From the NCBI GenBank assembly GCA_946902875.1, contig OX336350.1, positions 21,008,048 to 21,072,047 of the forward strand: a DNA stretch of 64,000 nucleotides, given 5' to 3'. Below are positions 55,901 through 63,624 of this stretch, in pieces. Position 1 is the stretch's first letter; every line of letters begins with the position of its first letter. Made by a program: the position numbers and the translations under genes. Below the pieces are notes generated by a model. The model saw only the letters and a program-made list of their open reading frames with translations, was not told the origin of the DNA and searched no databases. Source of the DNA: Nematopogon swammerdamellus. Taxonomy: Eukaryota > Arthropoda > Insecta > Lepidoptera > Adelidae.

Positions 55901-58900
55901 AACAGGTATGTATGTATGTTACATGTAGGTCTATTCATAAAAATAAAACATGTATTCCTCCTCCCTTTCGCTTGCACTACCCTTAATACTTTCTGTATTT
56001 TATTCCTCATTACACAAAGGTTGATTGGAAGAAATCACTTGCAGTGATAAGTCCACCTTTGCTTGTTTCTTGTTTTTCCAGTATTTCTTGTTTCTTGTCG
56101 TGTATTGTTCTTCCTTCAATTACGTGCAATAAAGAGTTTCTATTCTATTGAAGTCTAAGCGAAATAACACGAAACAGTTAACACCATCGACATCTATTTT
56201 ATAGATCGAACGTCGTACGATGCAACCTGTGCTAGACGTCGTCGGTACAAGTGTGCGTGCACACACACGCAGTATTGTGATACGTGACACGATCCCCACG
56301 ACGATACTATCGCGCGCTCGCCCCCACCCGCCCACAGATGACAAGAACGAGCGAGAAAGACGTCATGCGGCGCGTTTGCCGTCTTTCCGCCCACTCCCAT
56401 CACCAGCAGGCAAGCGAGAACGAGAACGCGATACCACCGCACCGTCACACGATCCTATCCGTGACAGCATGGCTTCTTTTTTTTTTTTTTTTTTTAATCT
56501 TTATTTTGTTTAGGGCTTTAGCCATTCCTGGCTATGCCAGCCCCATAGTAACTATATTGATTTTTTATTGTACTTCAGCACGATTCAACGCCTGTGACTT
56601 TACAAAAAAACTTAGTATGAATTCAAACTCCTCCCCCTGAGCTCGCCCCAAGGCTTCATGTACTTTAAAAAACAGGTTGAGTCTGTCAGTTCTTAAGTCT
56701 CTTATGCTTCTTCATGGCTTCTTAACACGCCGTAACATGCTCAGGCGAAACAAACAACAACGATTGTCACTGTCACTCTTTATAACAGCAACCGGGCATG
56801 CTGCACACACGCGTCACCGACTCGATACAGACATGCGTATGTTCAACACGCGCCGCACACGCCGTATGAAGCGGCTGTCCGTGAAATCTGCATTATATGC
56901 GGTTCTCGTCGAGAACATATTTGTTCGGGAGTGATGTATGGGATGGGCCAATCTATAAAATAGATGTCGATGGTTAACACAACTCACCCTAATCTTAGCT
57001 AACTGTTTAATAAGGTCACTTGTTGTTTCTTTGTTGAGCGCTGAGCGCTTGGCCGCCACCAGGTCGAACAGCCCGAGGAACTGCTCCATGGTGACGCGGC
57101 TGTCCTCCATCTTGACGTGTCGCTCCAGCAGCCTCGACAGGTAGCTCACTACGTACTTCGTGTAGTGCCGCAGCTCGATCAGAGGGAGGAACAGCTCTTG
57201 CCAGACTGCGGGACATTATTAACATTAATATTACAGCGGCGGCGGGTGGCCGAGTGGTTTGGGCATCGGCTTCTCATGCGAGAGGTCCGAGGTTCTAATC
57301 CGGTCAGCGTGTACCAATGAGTTTTTTCTGACGAAAAAATTTACGTGCATACCTACACCTGCTGCTTCACCGTTCGGAACCGGTGTAAAACTGTAGGTCC
57401 CTTCCCTTGCCCCTTACTAGGTGGTAGGCTCAAATTTCAGCCGACTGGCTTGGTACCACCATACTGGATGTAAGATGACCGCATAGCAGCCTCGGCTGTG
57501 TTCTCCTCTAGTTCAGTATAGCCAGCAATCCAGGGAAGTCTCCGGTATGGCACCTACCTTCTCGCAGGTGATATTGGCTGGGCGGAGCATGCGCTTTGGC
57601 CCCTCCGACTCAAGACACCCATACCGGATTACATAAAAAAAAAAATACCTATTTTTAATTTAATTTGATGACCTATTGAATCAGTACTAAGTATGCACAG
57701 TAGGTGCCCGGCAGTAAATAACGAACATCGAGCTTTAGAACAAATTGTGACAAGTTCGAGTGCAGTCTAACTGCCAAATGAATAATCAATAAACAATACA
57801 AAAAGAAAGAGACAATCACGATCAAAGGGGGAAGCACTGACATGGCACCTAGTTCACCCGGTGTTATGGGCTGACATCACGGACGTTGTAGGTGATGTAG
57901 CCAACCGTGTCAGGTTCCATAAAAAAAAAAAAATAAATATCATTTAGGGGCGCCGACTTTTAGAAATCCTCGTGGGTGCTCATGCAATTTTTTTTTTTAA
58001 TGAACAATCATCATCATCATCAACGTGTTGCCGTCCACTGCTGGACATATGCTTCTCCAATTTTTCATTAATTCGCCCGGCACCCGGCAACATGGATTCG
58101 AAAAACGTTCGCACAATGTTTACCATTTGCCGCATTTACACATTCGCACGATGTACCTACGCATGTAGTGCTATTTCTATTGCATGGTATAGAATAATAA
58201 TATAGGAGTACTATAACGTTCGCTATTCGCCGCGCCATTAGTGCGAATGTGTAAATGTGGCCACCCAAAGGCTTGTAAGTAAATAAGGCACTTTTATCGT
58301 AGCTCTAATCCGATTACTGATCAGTTTTAATATCTATCGTCGTGGGTGCTCCGCACCCACTACTCACCCCTCGTGGGTGCTGGAGCCCCCGAACACCCAC
58401 GTAGTCGGCGCCTATGATCTCATTATAGGTAGAGCGTCGTCCCTGTCGCACGAACTCGCACGTCAGAGCGACAGGGACGGCGCTCTACAACCGGATTGTC
58501 TCTTTCTAAAGCTTGACCTTCATTATTTACTGCTTGCTTTATTAATTTTAGAAAATAACAATAAAATCTTAAAATAAAAAAAAACCCACCTTTTTGGCAC
58601 TTACACCCTTTTGACTTCCCACTGGCGATTTATTGAATATTCTGTAAGACCGTCTTGTAAGACCTTAATTTATATCACCAATACTTGAGTTATATTTAAA
58701 TAAATTAATAGAAGAACATTCAACCAACATTTGTAAAAATTGTGGCACAGGTAAATGAGACAAAGCACGTGAGCGAACTGAGAGGAGCTATCGCTAAACC
58801 ATCAAGCTTATCATCGCTCTAAAACCGTTTGACATTATGTCAGTCAAGAGTTAAGATAAAATTACGATAAAGAGATGGAGAGAAAATACTTCATTGCTCC

Positions 58901-61900
58901 AGAAGCAGGCGCGTTATATAATTTACATGAGGTGCAAAGGCAGACTTATGCCTTACAGGGATTTCTTCCAGTCAACCTTTGGATGTTTAAAAGTAGTATA
59001 TTGTGAAATATAAGTAAGTAGCACGGATGTTGTAGTTGATGTAGCCAACCGTGTCAGTTTCCATAAAAAAAAGACGAGTGTGGGAATGTGCATGTAAATA
59101 ATATATTAAATACTAGCTGTGCGCGCGGCTCTGCCCGCTCTCATATTTGACTTCTCTGCTAACCTCATAAGCCATTTAGCGTGATAGCAAGTAGCCTATA
59201 GTTGATGGGAAGAATCAAGCTATCCGTAGATTTTTTTTTATTAAAATCGGTTCAGTGGTTCTCGAGTTATAAGCGGACAGACAGACATACAGAAAGCAGA
59301 CGTTGGATTTTTATTAAAGGTAAGGAACAAGGAATGTACCGTGTGGGGCCGGTACTTTAAAAGAATAGCCCCACTGCATCTCTCCCCGTGTATGTCGTAA
59401 AAGGCGACTAAGGGTTATGACTCCCTTCTTATATCACTAGGTGGCAGGGTTTAACCCGCCCGGGTTGCTACCACCGCACTGAATGAAAGGTCGGTCGAAA
59501 CGGCTATGTAAATAGTTTGTGTTTTCCGTCCAGTTCAGTGTAGCCGGCACGACCGAAGGGAAGCACTGACGTAGCACCAATTGACCCGGATTTATGGGCT
59601 GACATCACGGATGTTGTAGGTGATGTAGCCAACCGTGTCAGTTTCCATAAAAAAAAAAAAAGGAATAACAAACCAGTGGGGGGGTTTATTTGTAGAATAT
59701 AAAAAAAATTAATTACAATCTATCTATGGTTTCATTTTATTTTTTAATTGTTGTTGTGCCGGTTTTCTTTTTAATGTGTAATTTATGAAAAATGTAACCC
59801 TTTGCTGAAAATGTTTGGAGACCCTTGATTGAAACATTAAAATTTCAAACACGAACCCTGCAGTCCAACAGACAAGTTCTTGAACCCTCCCTGGCCGAAA
59901 GCCCAGAGTAACGAGAGCCCGATGGGAGGTCGGTTCTGGTAGGAGTTCCACACGCGACTGCTCTTCTGTATCGAGGACACCGACAGCTCCGGGCTCTCCT
60001 GCGATATCATCTGGACTAGCACCTTGTGCCCGATTGATGGTTGACCTGCAAATTGATTTGTTGTTAAATTCATTTTCCTTCCATGACAACATTTTGAAAA
60101 TAGTTTACAACAATTTATATATTTAATTGTTAGGTAATGACAACATTTTGAAAATAGTTTACAACAATTTATATATTTAATTGTTAGGTAATGACAACAT
60201 TATGAAAATAGTTTACAACAATTTATATATTTAATTGTTAGGTAATGACAACATTATGAAAATAGTTTACAACAATTTATATATTTAATTGTTAGGTAAT
60301 GACAACATTATGAAAATAGTTTACAAAAATTTATATATTTAATTGTTAGGTAATGACAACATTATGAAAATAGTTTACAACAATTTCTATATTTAATTGT
60401 TAGGTAATGACAACATCATGAAAATAGTTTACAAAAATTTATATATTTAATTGTTAGGTAATGACAACATCATGAAAATAGTTTACAACAATTTATATAT
60501 TTAATTGTTAGGTAATGACAACATTTTGAAAATAGTTTACAACAATTTATATATTTAATTGTTAGGTAATGACAACATTTTGAAAATAGTTTACAACAAT
60601 TTATATATTTAATTGTTAGGTAATGACAACATTATGAAAATAGTTTACAACAATTTATATATTTAATTGTTAGGTAATGACAACATTATGAAAATAGTTT
60701 ACAACAATTTATATATTTAATTGTTAGGTAATGACAACATTATGAAAATAGTTTACAAAAATTTATATATTTAATTGTTAGGTAATGACAACATTATGAA
60801 AATAGTTTACAACAATTTCTATATTTAATTGTTAGGTAATGACAACATCATGAAAATAGTTTACAAAAATTTATATATTTAATAACATTGTTAGGTAGGT
60901 AGGTATATTAATTTATTACATATATATACAGGTACATTAGAGGAAATCCGCCGACGCACCAAAGTAGTCGATATTGGATACCGGGAGGCTAAGCTCAAGT
61001 GGCAGTGGGCTGGACACGTCAGCCGAAGAGACGACGACCGTTGGAGTAACCGTGTCCTACACTGGCGGCCGTGGACTGGAAAACGGAGTGTGGGAAGACC
61101 ACCCGCCAGGTGGGACGACGACATCAAGTGCGTCGGCGGAAAGCAGTGGTTCCGTACCGCTGAAGGCCGGGAGGACTGGTGGGAAATTGGAGAGGCGTAT
61201 GTCCAGCAGTGGACGCATACACGCCGACTGACTGACACAGCAATGTATCAGTTTACTATTTGGTGATTGCACGTGGTGGTGTTGTTTCACATTTCTTATT
61301 TGACACTCCAATAGCGGTCCACACTTTATTTTGTAAAAAAATATTTTAAATAGGTACCTATTTCACCTATAATAAGTTATCGGTTTTTTGGTGTCCCAGT
61401 ATTTCATAACTACGCTCATTTAGCAGGCTGTTCTGTTTATAATTCAATTCCACATTCTAATTTATTTAGGTATTTATTTGTTTTGATAAAAATTTCTTAA
61501 ATCTAAAAAATTCGTTTGTGTTTGCCATCCAGTTCAGTGTAGCCGGAACGACCAAAGTGAAGCACTAACATGGCACCTAGTTCACCAATATGTTATGGGC
61601 TGACAATTGACATCACAGATATTGTAAGTGATGTAGACAACTGTGTCAGTTTCCATAAAAAAATTATAATATTCATAATTATTCATAAATTACTACTTCG
61701 GTATTATTTAATTCAGTTTCATTCAATTATATTCAGAACCAGACCGCCCTAAAGAAAACAACATGTAAATTAAACCTAAACACATTTCATTTTGATTCTC
61801 AATCAAATGGTTACACTGTGATAATGACACAGATCGGAAAAGTAACACCCATCTCATTTTCGTGCAGATCTTTAGGCAACTGTAAAAAGTACAGATAGAT

Positions 61901-63595
61901 CGAGTGAGAGGTACCGACGACGTTGCAGACCGTTGGACCGTGACAAATGGACCGCTTGAATGTTTTATATTTATTTTATTTACACAAACGATTTTAAGCT
62001 GAAGCAGCGTGCAATTGATATATTACGCTTACGTGATTTCACATTTTTTAAATACATCGATTTTTCTTGCTTATCTTTAAGTATTAACAAGTGCATAGTC
62101 TGTTGAATAGATGTCACGAACAATACCCAATATGCATTTGTGTTAATGAAATATTGTTAGCGTTGCATATTCTTTATGGCCAAATAAATATCTGAATCGG
62201 AAGTAGCACGCCCAGCCACCGTGGCACTGATCCAGTTCAGTGTAGCCGACATGCAGTGGCGTGCCTAGGTAACCAAGGGCCCAGGTGCAAAACAAATTGG
62301 GGCCCTATCTAATGGTTAGGTTTTAACTTTTAACAAGTAAAAAAATATTAATACATAAATACTTTAATGATAGATAACTTAAATACTTAAAAACTGAAAT
62401 AATTTTTGATAAATTTTGAATAGCTATTTCAATATCTTAATAATATTTATTAGGTATGAGTAAAAAATCTGATTTTCAGATTTCAGATACATCTCACTTA
62501 GTAGACGTCTACTGATTGAGATGATCTACTGTTACTCAGGGGGCCCCTGAGCTTGGGGGCCCCGGTGCACTGCACCGCCTAGCCCTCCGATAGGTACGCC
62601 ACTGCCGACATGACATGAAATGAAGGCAAGCACTGGCCCCTAGTTCACCCGGTGTTATGGGCTGACATCACGGATGTTGTAGGTGGAGCAGCCAACCTTG
62701 TCAGTTTCCATAAAAAAAGCTGACACGGTTGGCTGTATCACCTACTACATACGTGATGTCAGCCCATAACACCTTGGTCAACTAGTTGTAATGTCAGTGC
62801 TTGCCTTCGGTCGTGTCTGCTACACTGAACTTGATAGAAAACACGAACTATTTAAATATCCGCTTCGACCGACCTTCTTTCAGTGTAGTGGTACCAACCC
62901 AGCGGGTTAAACCATACCACCTAGTAAGGTAAGAAGGGAAGGGAACTACAGTTTTACGTGGAATCCGAACCACGGTCAGCCTCCAACGGTCGGAACGGTC
63001 AACCATCCAACATCTGACCGTGCCCAAGTGTGCTTATGATCACAAACAGTCGACAGTCGATCGATTGCACAACTGAGCTACCGAGACTTTTTTTTAAATT
63101 ATTTTACAGCTACTTGCGATCGGTCTTTCGACCATAAGCAGGTGTCTTCAGCGTCATTATGGCTTGTAGGTGTTGTGATCCAGTGATCAGCACCTTCGGT
63201 GTTACTGGTCCCGTTTATTTAATTCCAGGACATCGCCCCTCCTCAGTCTAGTTACATTATTTCTGTTATGTATGAGCTACCGAGACTGAAAAACATATTC
63301 AAGTTAACAAACCTTTGCTCAAGTCGTTTGCTAGGGCCGTAATTGTTCCATCGTAGAACAGCTGCGCGTTCTGAGCGCCAGCTTCCTTCAGCACACTCTC
63401 CACCGTTTTCCTTACTTCCGCCGGCACTATGTTCAGTGGATAGTTGACGGACTGAGAGGTGAAGAGTACGTCGGGCACGTCCACCGCTGTCTTCGTGTTC
63501 AGGTATGTTGCGATCTCTTTAAGCCACACGAGCGGTGCGTTCGCGAAGCGCACCTTGTTCGAGTTCACTAAGTTCGCGAGCTCGTTCGCGTCTAT
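37823..63595 (-). CDS. TMEM214: TMEM214, nine exons, N-terminus off-window
   Basis: ER-membrane protein, implicated in vertebrates in ER-stress-induced apoptosis. Exons in order: 63595-63313, 60045-59857, 57205-56988, 54262-54040, 53401-53271, 43827-43704, 42049-41850, 41057-40861, 37949-37823, with consistent phases throughout (564 codons including stop; human is 689 residues). Similarity runs along the family: GQPSIGHK, a WAFGQGGFKNLSVGL box (human WALGQAGFTNLTEGL), VWQELFLPL and YLSRLLERH, ILSTLVECL and ATWRQLHQK (human SLTECL, SVWRQLYPK), a basic stretch then the membrane segment VASSLALLAAIVGLVAYDVA (about residue 360 of the part seen), and a lumenal helical tail ending SKIQ. The intron between 43828 and 53270 is 9.4 kb. 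About 120 N-terminal residues are missing to the right. Confidence 0.9.
38079..38456 (+). mobile_element. SINE family A, full length
   Basis: Complete copy just upstream (on the plus strand, to the right) of TMEM214 exon w9, antisense to the gene. Typical head, central domain and A-rich tail. Confidence 0.88.
38457..40240. other. TMEM214 intron w8-w9, remainder
   Basis: AT-rich intron; apart from the dispersed repeat at 39404-39705, I see nothing supported. Confidence 0.5.
39404..39705 (+). repeat. Dispersed repeat with (GTCC)n-like tract
   Basis: GTTTCCGTATCCCGTACGGA, a CTGTCTGTCCGTCCGTCC tract, AACCGTAATAGGTAGC and an end GCGCGAGTAAAACTCGC. Shared blocks at 15130-15240, 16145-16280, 16670-16780 and 23845-23890. 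Confidence 0.6.
40250..40602 (-). mobile_element. LINE RT C-terminus (RRERGDLIETYKIL type)
   Basis: Minus strand open frame: LEQRRERGDLIETYKILNQH, LRGHSLKLNV, AVEMWNKLPEDVAQAPTTNS and FKNKLDKHLKKTPN-stop, followed by a 3' UTR ending in AAATAAATAAATAAA. Confidence 0.8.
40603..40830 (+). mobile_element. Related LINE 3' end, opposite strand
   Basis: Plus strand: GQLPDEVISALTTNQFKNRL DKYLTNKT-stop and a similar 3' UTR ending CAGCCTAGGCTG...AAATAAATAAAT. Joined head to head with the minus-strand copy at about 40602. Confidence 0.7.
40861..41057 (-). CDS. TMEM214: TMEM214 exon w8
   Basis: 197 bp, phase 0 in, phase 2 out. AGRMYNNTRGYVVETAPVVG, an N-glycosylation-type NNT as expected for a lumenal tail, and YLDSGREYLQSRVF. 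Confidence 0.88.
41164..41330 (-). mobile_element. R2-type element 3' UTR fragment
   Basis: Minus-strand 3' UTR in the TMEM214 intron between exons w7 and w8, very similar to 4795-4960. Confidence 0.85.
41485..41566 (-). mobile_element. tRNA-derived SINE head of another family
   Basis: Minus strand: GGTGGCGAAATTGCTAACGC and TCAGGTTCGAATCCTGGTCG (perfect B box and T-arm). No acceptor-stem complement or intact cloverleaf, so a SINE head rather than a tRNA gene. Confidence 0.6.
41850..42049 (-). CDS. TMEM214: TMEM214 exon w7
   Basis: 200 bp, phase 1 in, phase 0 out. SATGKLLNEAGLLEQTQSAW; human has ASLTGRLLRSSGFL at this point. Confidence 0.9.
42098..42520 (-). mobile_element. SINE family B, full length
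   Basis: Minus-strand copy with the better-preserved head (GCGGTTCGAATCCGGTCTGC near 42440-42465). Lies about 50 bp upstream of the TMEM214 exon w7 acceptor. Confidence 0.85.
42775..42981 (+). mobile_element. Diverged R2-type element 3' end
   Basis: Plus-strand relic containing the terminal coding region (equivalent of SLFKNLG...MERAS) joined to a diverged 3' UTR ending GACACCTT. More decayed than the other copies, so probably an older subfamily. Confidence 0.7.
43030..43275 (+). mobile_element. Another LINE 3' region, rearranged
   Basis: Starts with CATCATCATCAGCC and CCACTGCTGGACATAGGCCT, then jumps to GGCAAGTGGCAGTGGGCTGA and a GGGACGCCCCCCGGCTAGGTG block. Related to but distinct from the RTE-like family; two ends in opposite sense. 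Confidence 0.55.
43704..43827 (-). CDS. TMEM214: TMEM214 exon w6 (membrane segment)
   Basis: 124 bp, phase 0 in, phase 1 out, donor GTACGT. EMGKKMKKSSRGFPW followed by about 22 hydrophobic residues, then DVASAGALSS. Confidence 0.9.
43830..45045. other. TMEM214 intron w5-w6, proximal part
   Basis: No gene; a truncated AGTTGCGCCCGCGGCTCCGC repeat end at 44783. Confidence 0.5.
45049..45419. mobile_element. Pogo/Tigger-type MITE
   Basis: TIRs CAGTAGGCGCTCGGTTATCC and GGATTAACGAGCGCCTACTG, TA duplicated at both sides (45047-45048, 45420-45421); 371 bp, non-coding. CAGTA ends and TA target fit pogo-type elements. Confidence 0.78.
45420..46968. other. TMEM214 intron w5-w6, middle part
   Basis: AT-rich. 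A 69-codon plus-strand frame at 45661-45870 is locally GC-rich but unsupported. Confidence 0.45.
46969..49162. mobile_element. Large foldback element, ~430-bp inverted arms
   Basis: Arms 46969-47405 and 48728-49162 are inverted copies with few differences, starting GGCTATAGCCGTGTAAGCTA. The core (47406-48727) is non-coding and itself contains an element with AACCGACTT ends (47683-48342). It lies in the 9.4-kb TMEM214 intron. The target duplication is unclear. Confidence 0.75.
47683..48342. mobile_element. Element with AAACCGACTT / AAGTCGGTT ends nested in the foldback
   Basis: Left AAAACCGACTTGAAAA, right TTTTGAAGTCGGTTGAAAAG. Interior block CGCTCTCGCTTGCACACACA (duplicated) and GCAGCCGGTGTTCATCAATT is also at 18925-19030. 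Confidence 0.55.
50372..50795. repeat. ~156-bp tandem repeat, 2.5 copies
   Basis: Units share GCATCTGGCAACTC (50451, 50609, 50764) and ATCAGAAACACTGTTTTTCT; inside the 50051-52225 transposon. Confidence 0.75.
50835..51345. repeat. Short tandem duplications (~110 and ~135 bp)
   Basis: GATTTTGAAAGCAATC...CAAAATGGCGGCCAC occurs twice, then CTCCGGAAATATCGA...CGTGTAAGAATAAAAGTGTC twice. Same transposon. Confidence 0.65.
51776..51962 (-). mobile_element. SINE family A fragment inside a DNA transposon
   Basis: Minus-strand central-domain piece within the 50051-52225 transposon. Confidence 0.75.
52375..53044. mobile_element. piggyBac-type non-autonomous element
   Basis: Ends CCCTCTGAGCAAAT and ATTTGCTCAGAGGG are inverted and flanked by TTAA on both sides (52371-52374, 53045-53048); 670 bp, no transposase. 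Confidence 0.78.
53271..53401 (-). CDS. TMEM214: TMEM214 exon w5
   Basis: 131 bp, phase 1 in, phase 0 out. NWSEVSPRLKLSALSSTLQN F then a Lys/Asp-rich linker ending DLLCQ. Found because phase and spacing required an exon here; it matches human WEQIPKKVQKSLQETI. Confidence 0.85.
53505..53718 (+). mobile_element. RTE-like LINE fragment cut by a SINE B
   Basis: Plus-strand block (GCCGACGCGCCAAAGTA to GAATGCAGTGGTT) ending at the poly-T of the SINE at 53719. Confidence 0.65.
53719..54017 (-). mobile_element. SINE family B, headless
   Basis: Minus-strand body ending 22 bp from the donor of TMEM214 exon w4, in sense with the gene; inserted into an RTE-like LINE fragment. Confidence 0.8.
54040..54262 (-). 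CDS. TMEM214: TMEM214 exon w4
   Basis: 223 bp, phase 0 in, phase 1 out, donor GTCAGT. LDALQVEILSTLVECLQRDH and ATWRQLHQKCTKQSATLLHY. Confidence 0.92.
54560..54720 (+). mobile_element. SINE family A, 3' fragment
   Basis: From GGCTACGTAAATAG to CCATAAAAATAAA; 5'-truncated. Confidence 0.75.
54953..55032. repeat. Short inverted repeat
   Basis: AAAATGTATGAAATG at left and CATTTCATACATTTT at right around a GC-rich loop. Confidence 0.5.
55180..55422 (+). mobile_element. SINE family A, 5'-truncated
   Basis: Central domain from CTTACTTGGTGGTAGGG to the CATAAAA tail. Confidence 0.78.
55537..55683. mobile_element. GC-rich foldback MITE
   Basis: GCGGGGCGGATCTTGGCGTG TCGCCGCCGCAGCGG is inverted as CCGCTGCGGCGACGACACGC CGAGATCCGTCCCGGGC, with TATA at both borders. 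Explains the local GC peak. Confidence 0.65.
55684..55910 (+). mobile_element. Dispersed repeat with AGCTGTGCCCGCGGCT end
   Basis: Plus-strand copy, same ends as the 32137 repeat; directly follows a GC-rich foldback. Confidence 0.65.
56182..56973. mobile_element. TTAA-flanked TIR element touching a TMEM214 splice donor
   Basis: CCATCGACATCTATTTTATA at 56184 and TATAAAATAGATGTCGATGG ending at 56973 are inverted; TTAA at 56178-56181 and 56974-56977. Interior holds a T26 tract and a repeat relic. Confidence 0.7.
56988..57205 (-). CDS. TMEM214: TMEM214 exon w3
   Basis: 218 bp, phase 1 in, phase 0 out. VWQELFLPLIELRHYTKYVV and SYLSRLLERH. Its GTGAGT donor is only four bases from the end of a TTAA-flanked transposon. 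Confidence 0.92.
57232..57645 (+). mobile_element. SINE family B (tRNA-type head), full length
   Basis: Head GGTGGCCGAGTGGTTTGGGC (A box) and AGGTCCGAGGTTCTAATCC (B box), then a body related to family A's central domain (TTACTAGGTGGTAGGCTCAA, TTGGTACCACCATACTGGAT) and a poly-A tail. In TMEM214 intron between w2 and w3. Confidence 0.85.
57815..57931 (+). mobile_element. SINE family A, 3' fragment
   Basis: Last ~117 bp ending in 12 A, nearly identical to the end of the 55180 copy. Confidence 0.75.
58131..58262. repeat. Small foldback
   Basis: GCCGCATTTACACATTCGCA and TGCGAATGTGTAAATGTGGCC are inverted. It lies inside a larger block bounded by GGGGCGCCGAC (57952) and GTCGGCGCCTA (58402). Confidence 0.55.
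59113..59330 (+). mobile_element. Dispersed repeat with AGCTGTGCGCGCGGCT end
   Basis: Plus-strand copy, about 215 bp, abutting the module C SINE at 59336. Confidence 0.65.
59336..59660 (+). mobile_element. SINE with 5' module C and family A body, full length
   Basis: Plus-strand copy starting ACCGTGTGGGGCCGGTACTT, with AATAGCCCCACTGCATCTC and the CGTAAAAGGCGACTAAGGG stem, then the A-type body and poly-A tail. The clearest complete example. Confidence 0.8.
59857..60045 (-). CDS. TMEM214: TMEM214 exon w2
   Basis: 189 bp, phase 1 both sides. GQPSIGHKVLVQMISQESPE and GLSLLWAFGQGGFKNLSVGL, the most conserved stretch of the family. Confidence 0.93.
60085..60885. repeat. 54-bp minisatellite, 15 copies, with an 8-unit higher-order pattern
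   Basis: Unit starts GACAACATTNTGAAAATAGT and recurs every 54 bp from 60085 to 60841. Variants at three positions show that copies 1-7 equal copies 9-15 in order, so an 8-unit (432-bp) block was duplicated. In the TMEM214 intron between w1 and w2, 40 bp from exon w2's acceptor. Confidence 0.93.
60940..61235 (+). mobile_element. RTE-like LINE, C-terminal fragment
   Basis: Best-preserved copy: CGACGCACCAAAGTAGTCGA, AAGTGGCAGTGGGCTGGACA, and GTCCAGCAGTGGACGCATAC at the 3' end. Directly follows the 54-bp minisatellite. Confidence 0.72.
61505..61662 (+). mobile_element. SINE family A, 3' fragment
   Basis: From GTTTGCCATCCAGTTCAG to CCATAAAAAAA. Confidence 0.72.
62218..62716 (+). mobile_element. 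SINE family A fragment interrupted by a hAT-like element
   Basis: SINE sequence at 62231-62253 and 62613-62716, split by an element with 8-bp target duplication. Confidence 0.78.
62254..62604. mobile_element. hAT-type non-autonomous element
   Basis: Ends CAGTGGCGTGCCTAGG and TAGGTACGCCACTG, 8-bp duplication CCGACATG on both sides (62246-62253, 62605-62612), 351 bp. The 8-bp duplication and CAGTGGCG end fit hAT. Confidence 0.82.
62719..63090 (-). mobile_element. SINE family A, nearly full length, tail to tail with its neighbour
   Basis: Minus-strand copy whose tail meets the A-tail of the plus-strand SINE at 62716. Head is the GATCATAAGCACAC subfamily. Confidence 0.78.
63313..63595 (-). CDS. 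TMEM214: TMEM214 exon w1
   Basis: 283 bp, phase 0 in, phase 1 out; acceptor CGCTTGCAG, donor GTTTGT. NAPLVWLKEIATYLN, DVLFTSQSVNYPLNIVPAEV and AQLFYDGTITALANDLSKG. The upstream exon is off-window. Confidence 0.9.
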
Positions 63596-63624
63596 CTGCA
63601 AGCGACAGTATTTATTTATTATTT

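Noticed and set aside
56220..56640. His/Arg-rich frames near 56220-56640
   Set aside because: They lie inside the TTAA-flanked element and run into a T tract; no supporting features.
60085..60885. Regular 54-bp repeats as a CRISPR array
   Set aside because: Repeats are contiguous with no unique spacers, in an insect intron; it is a minisatellite.
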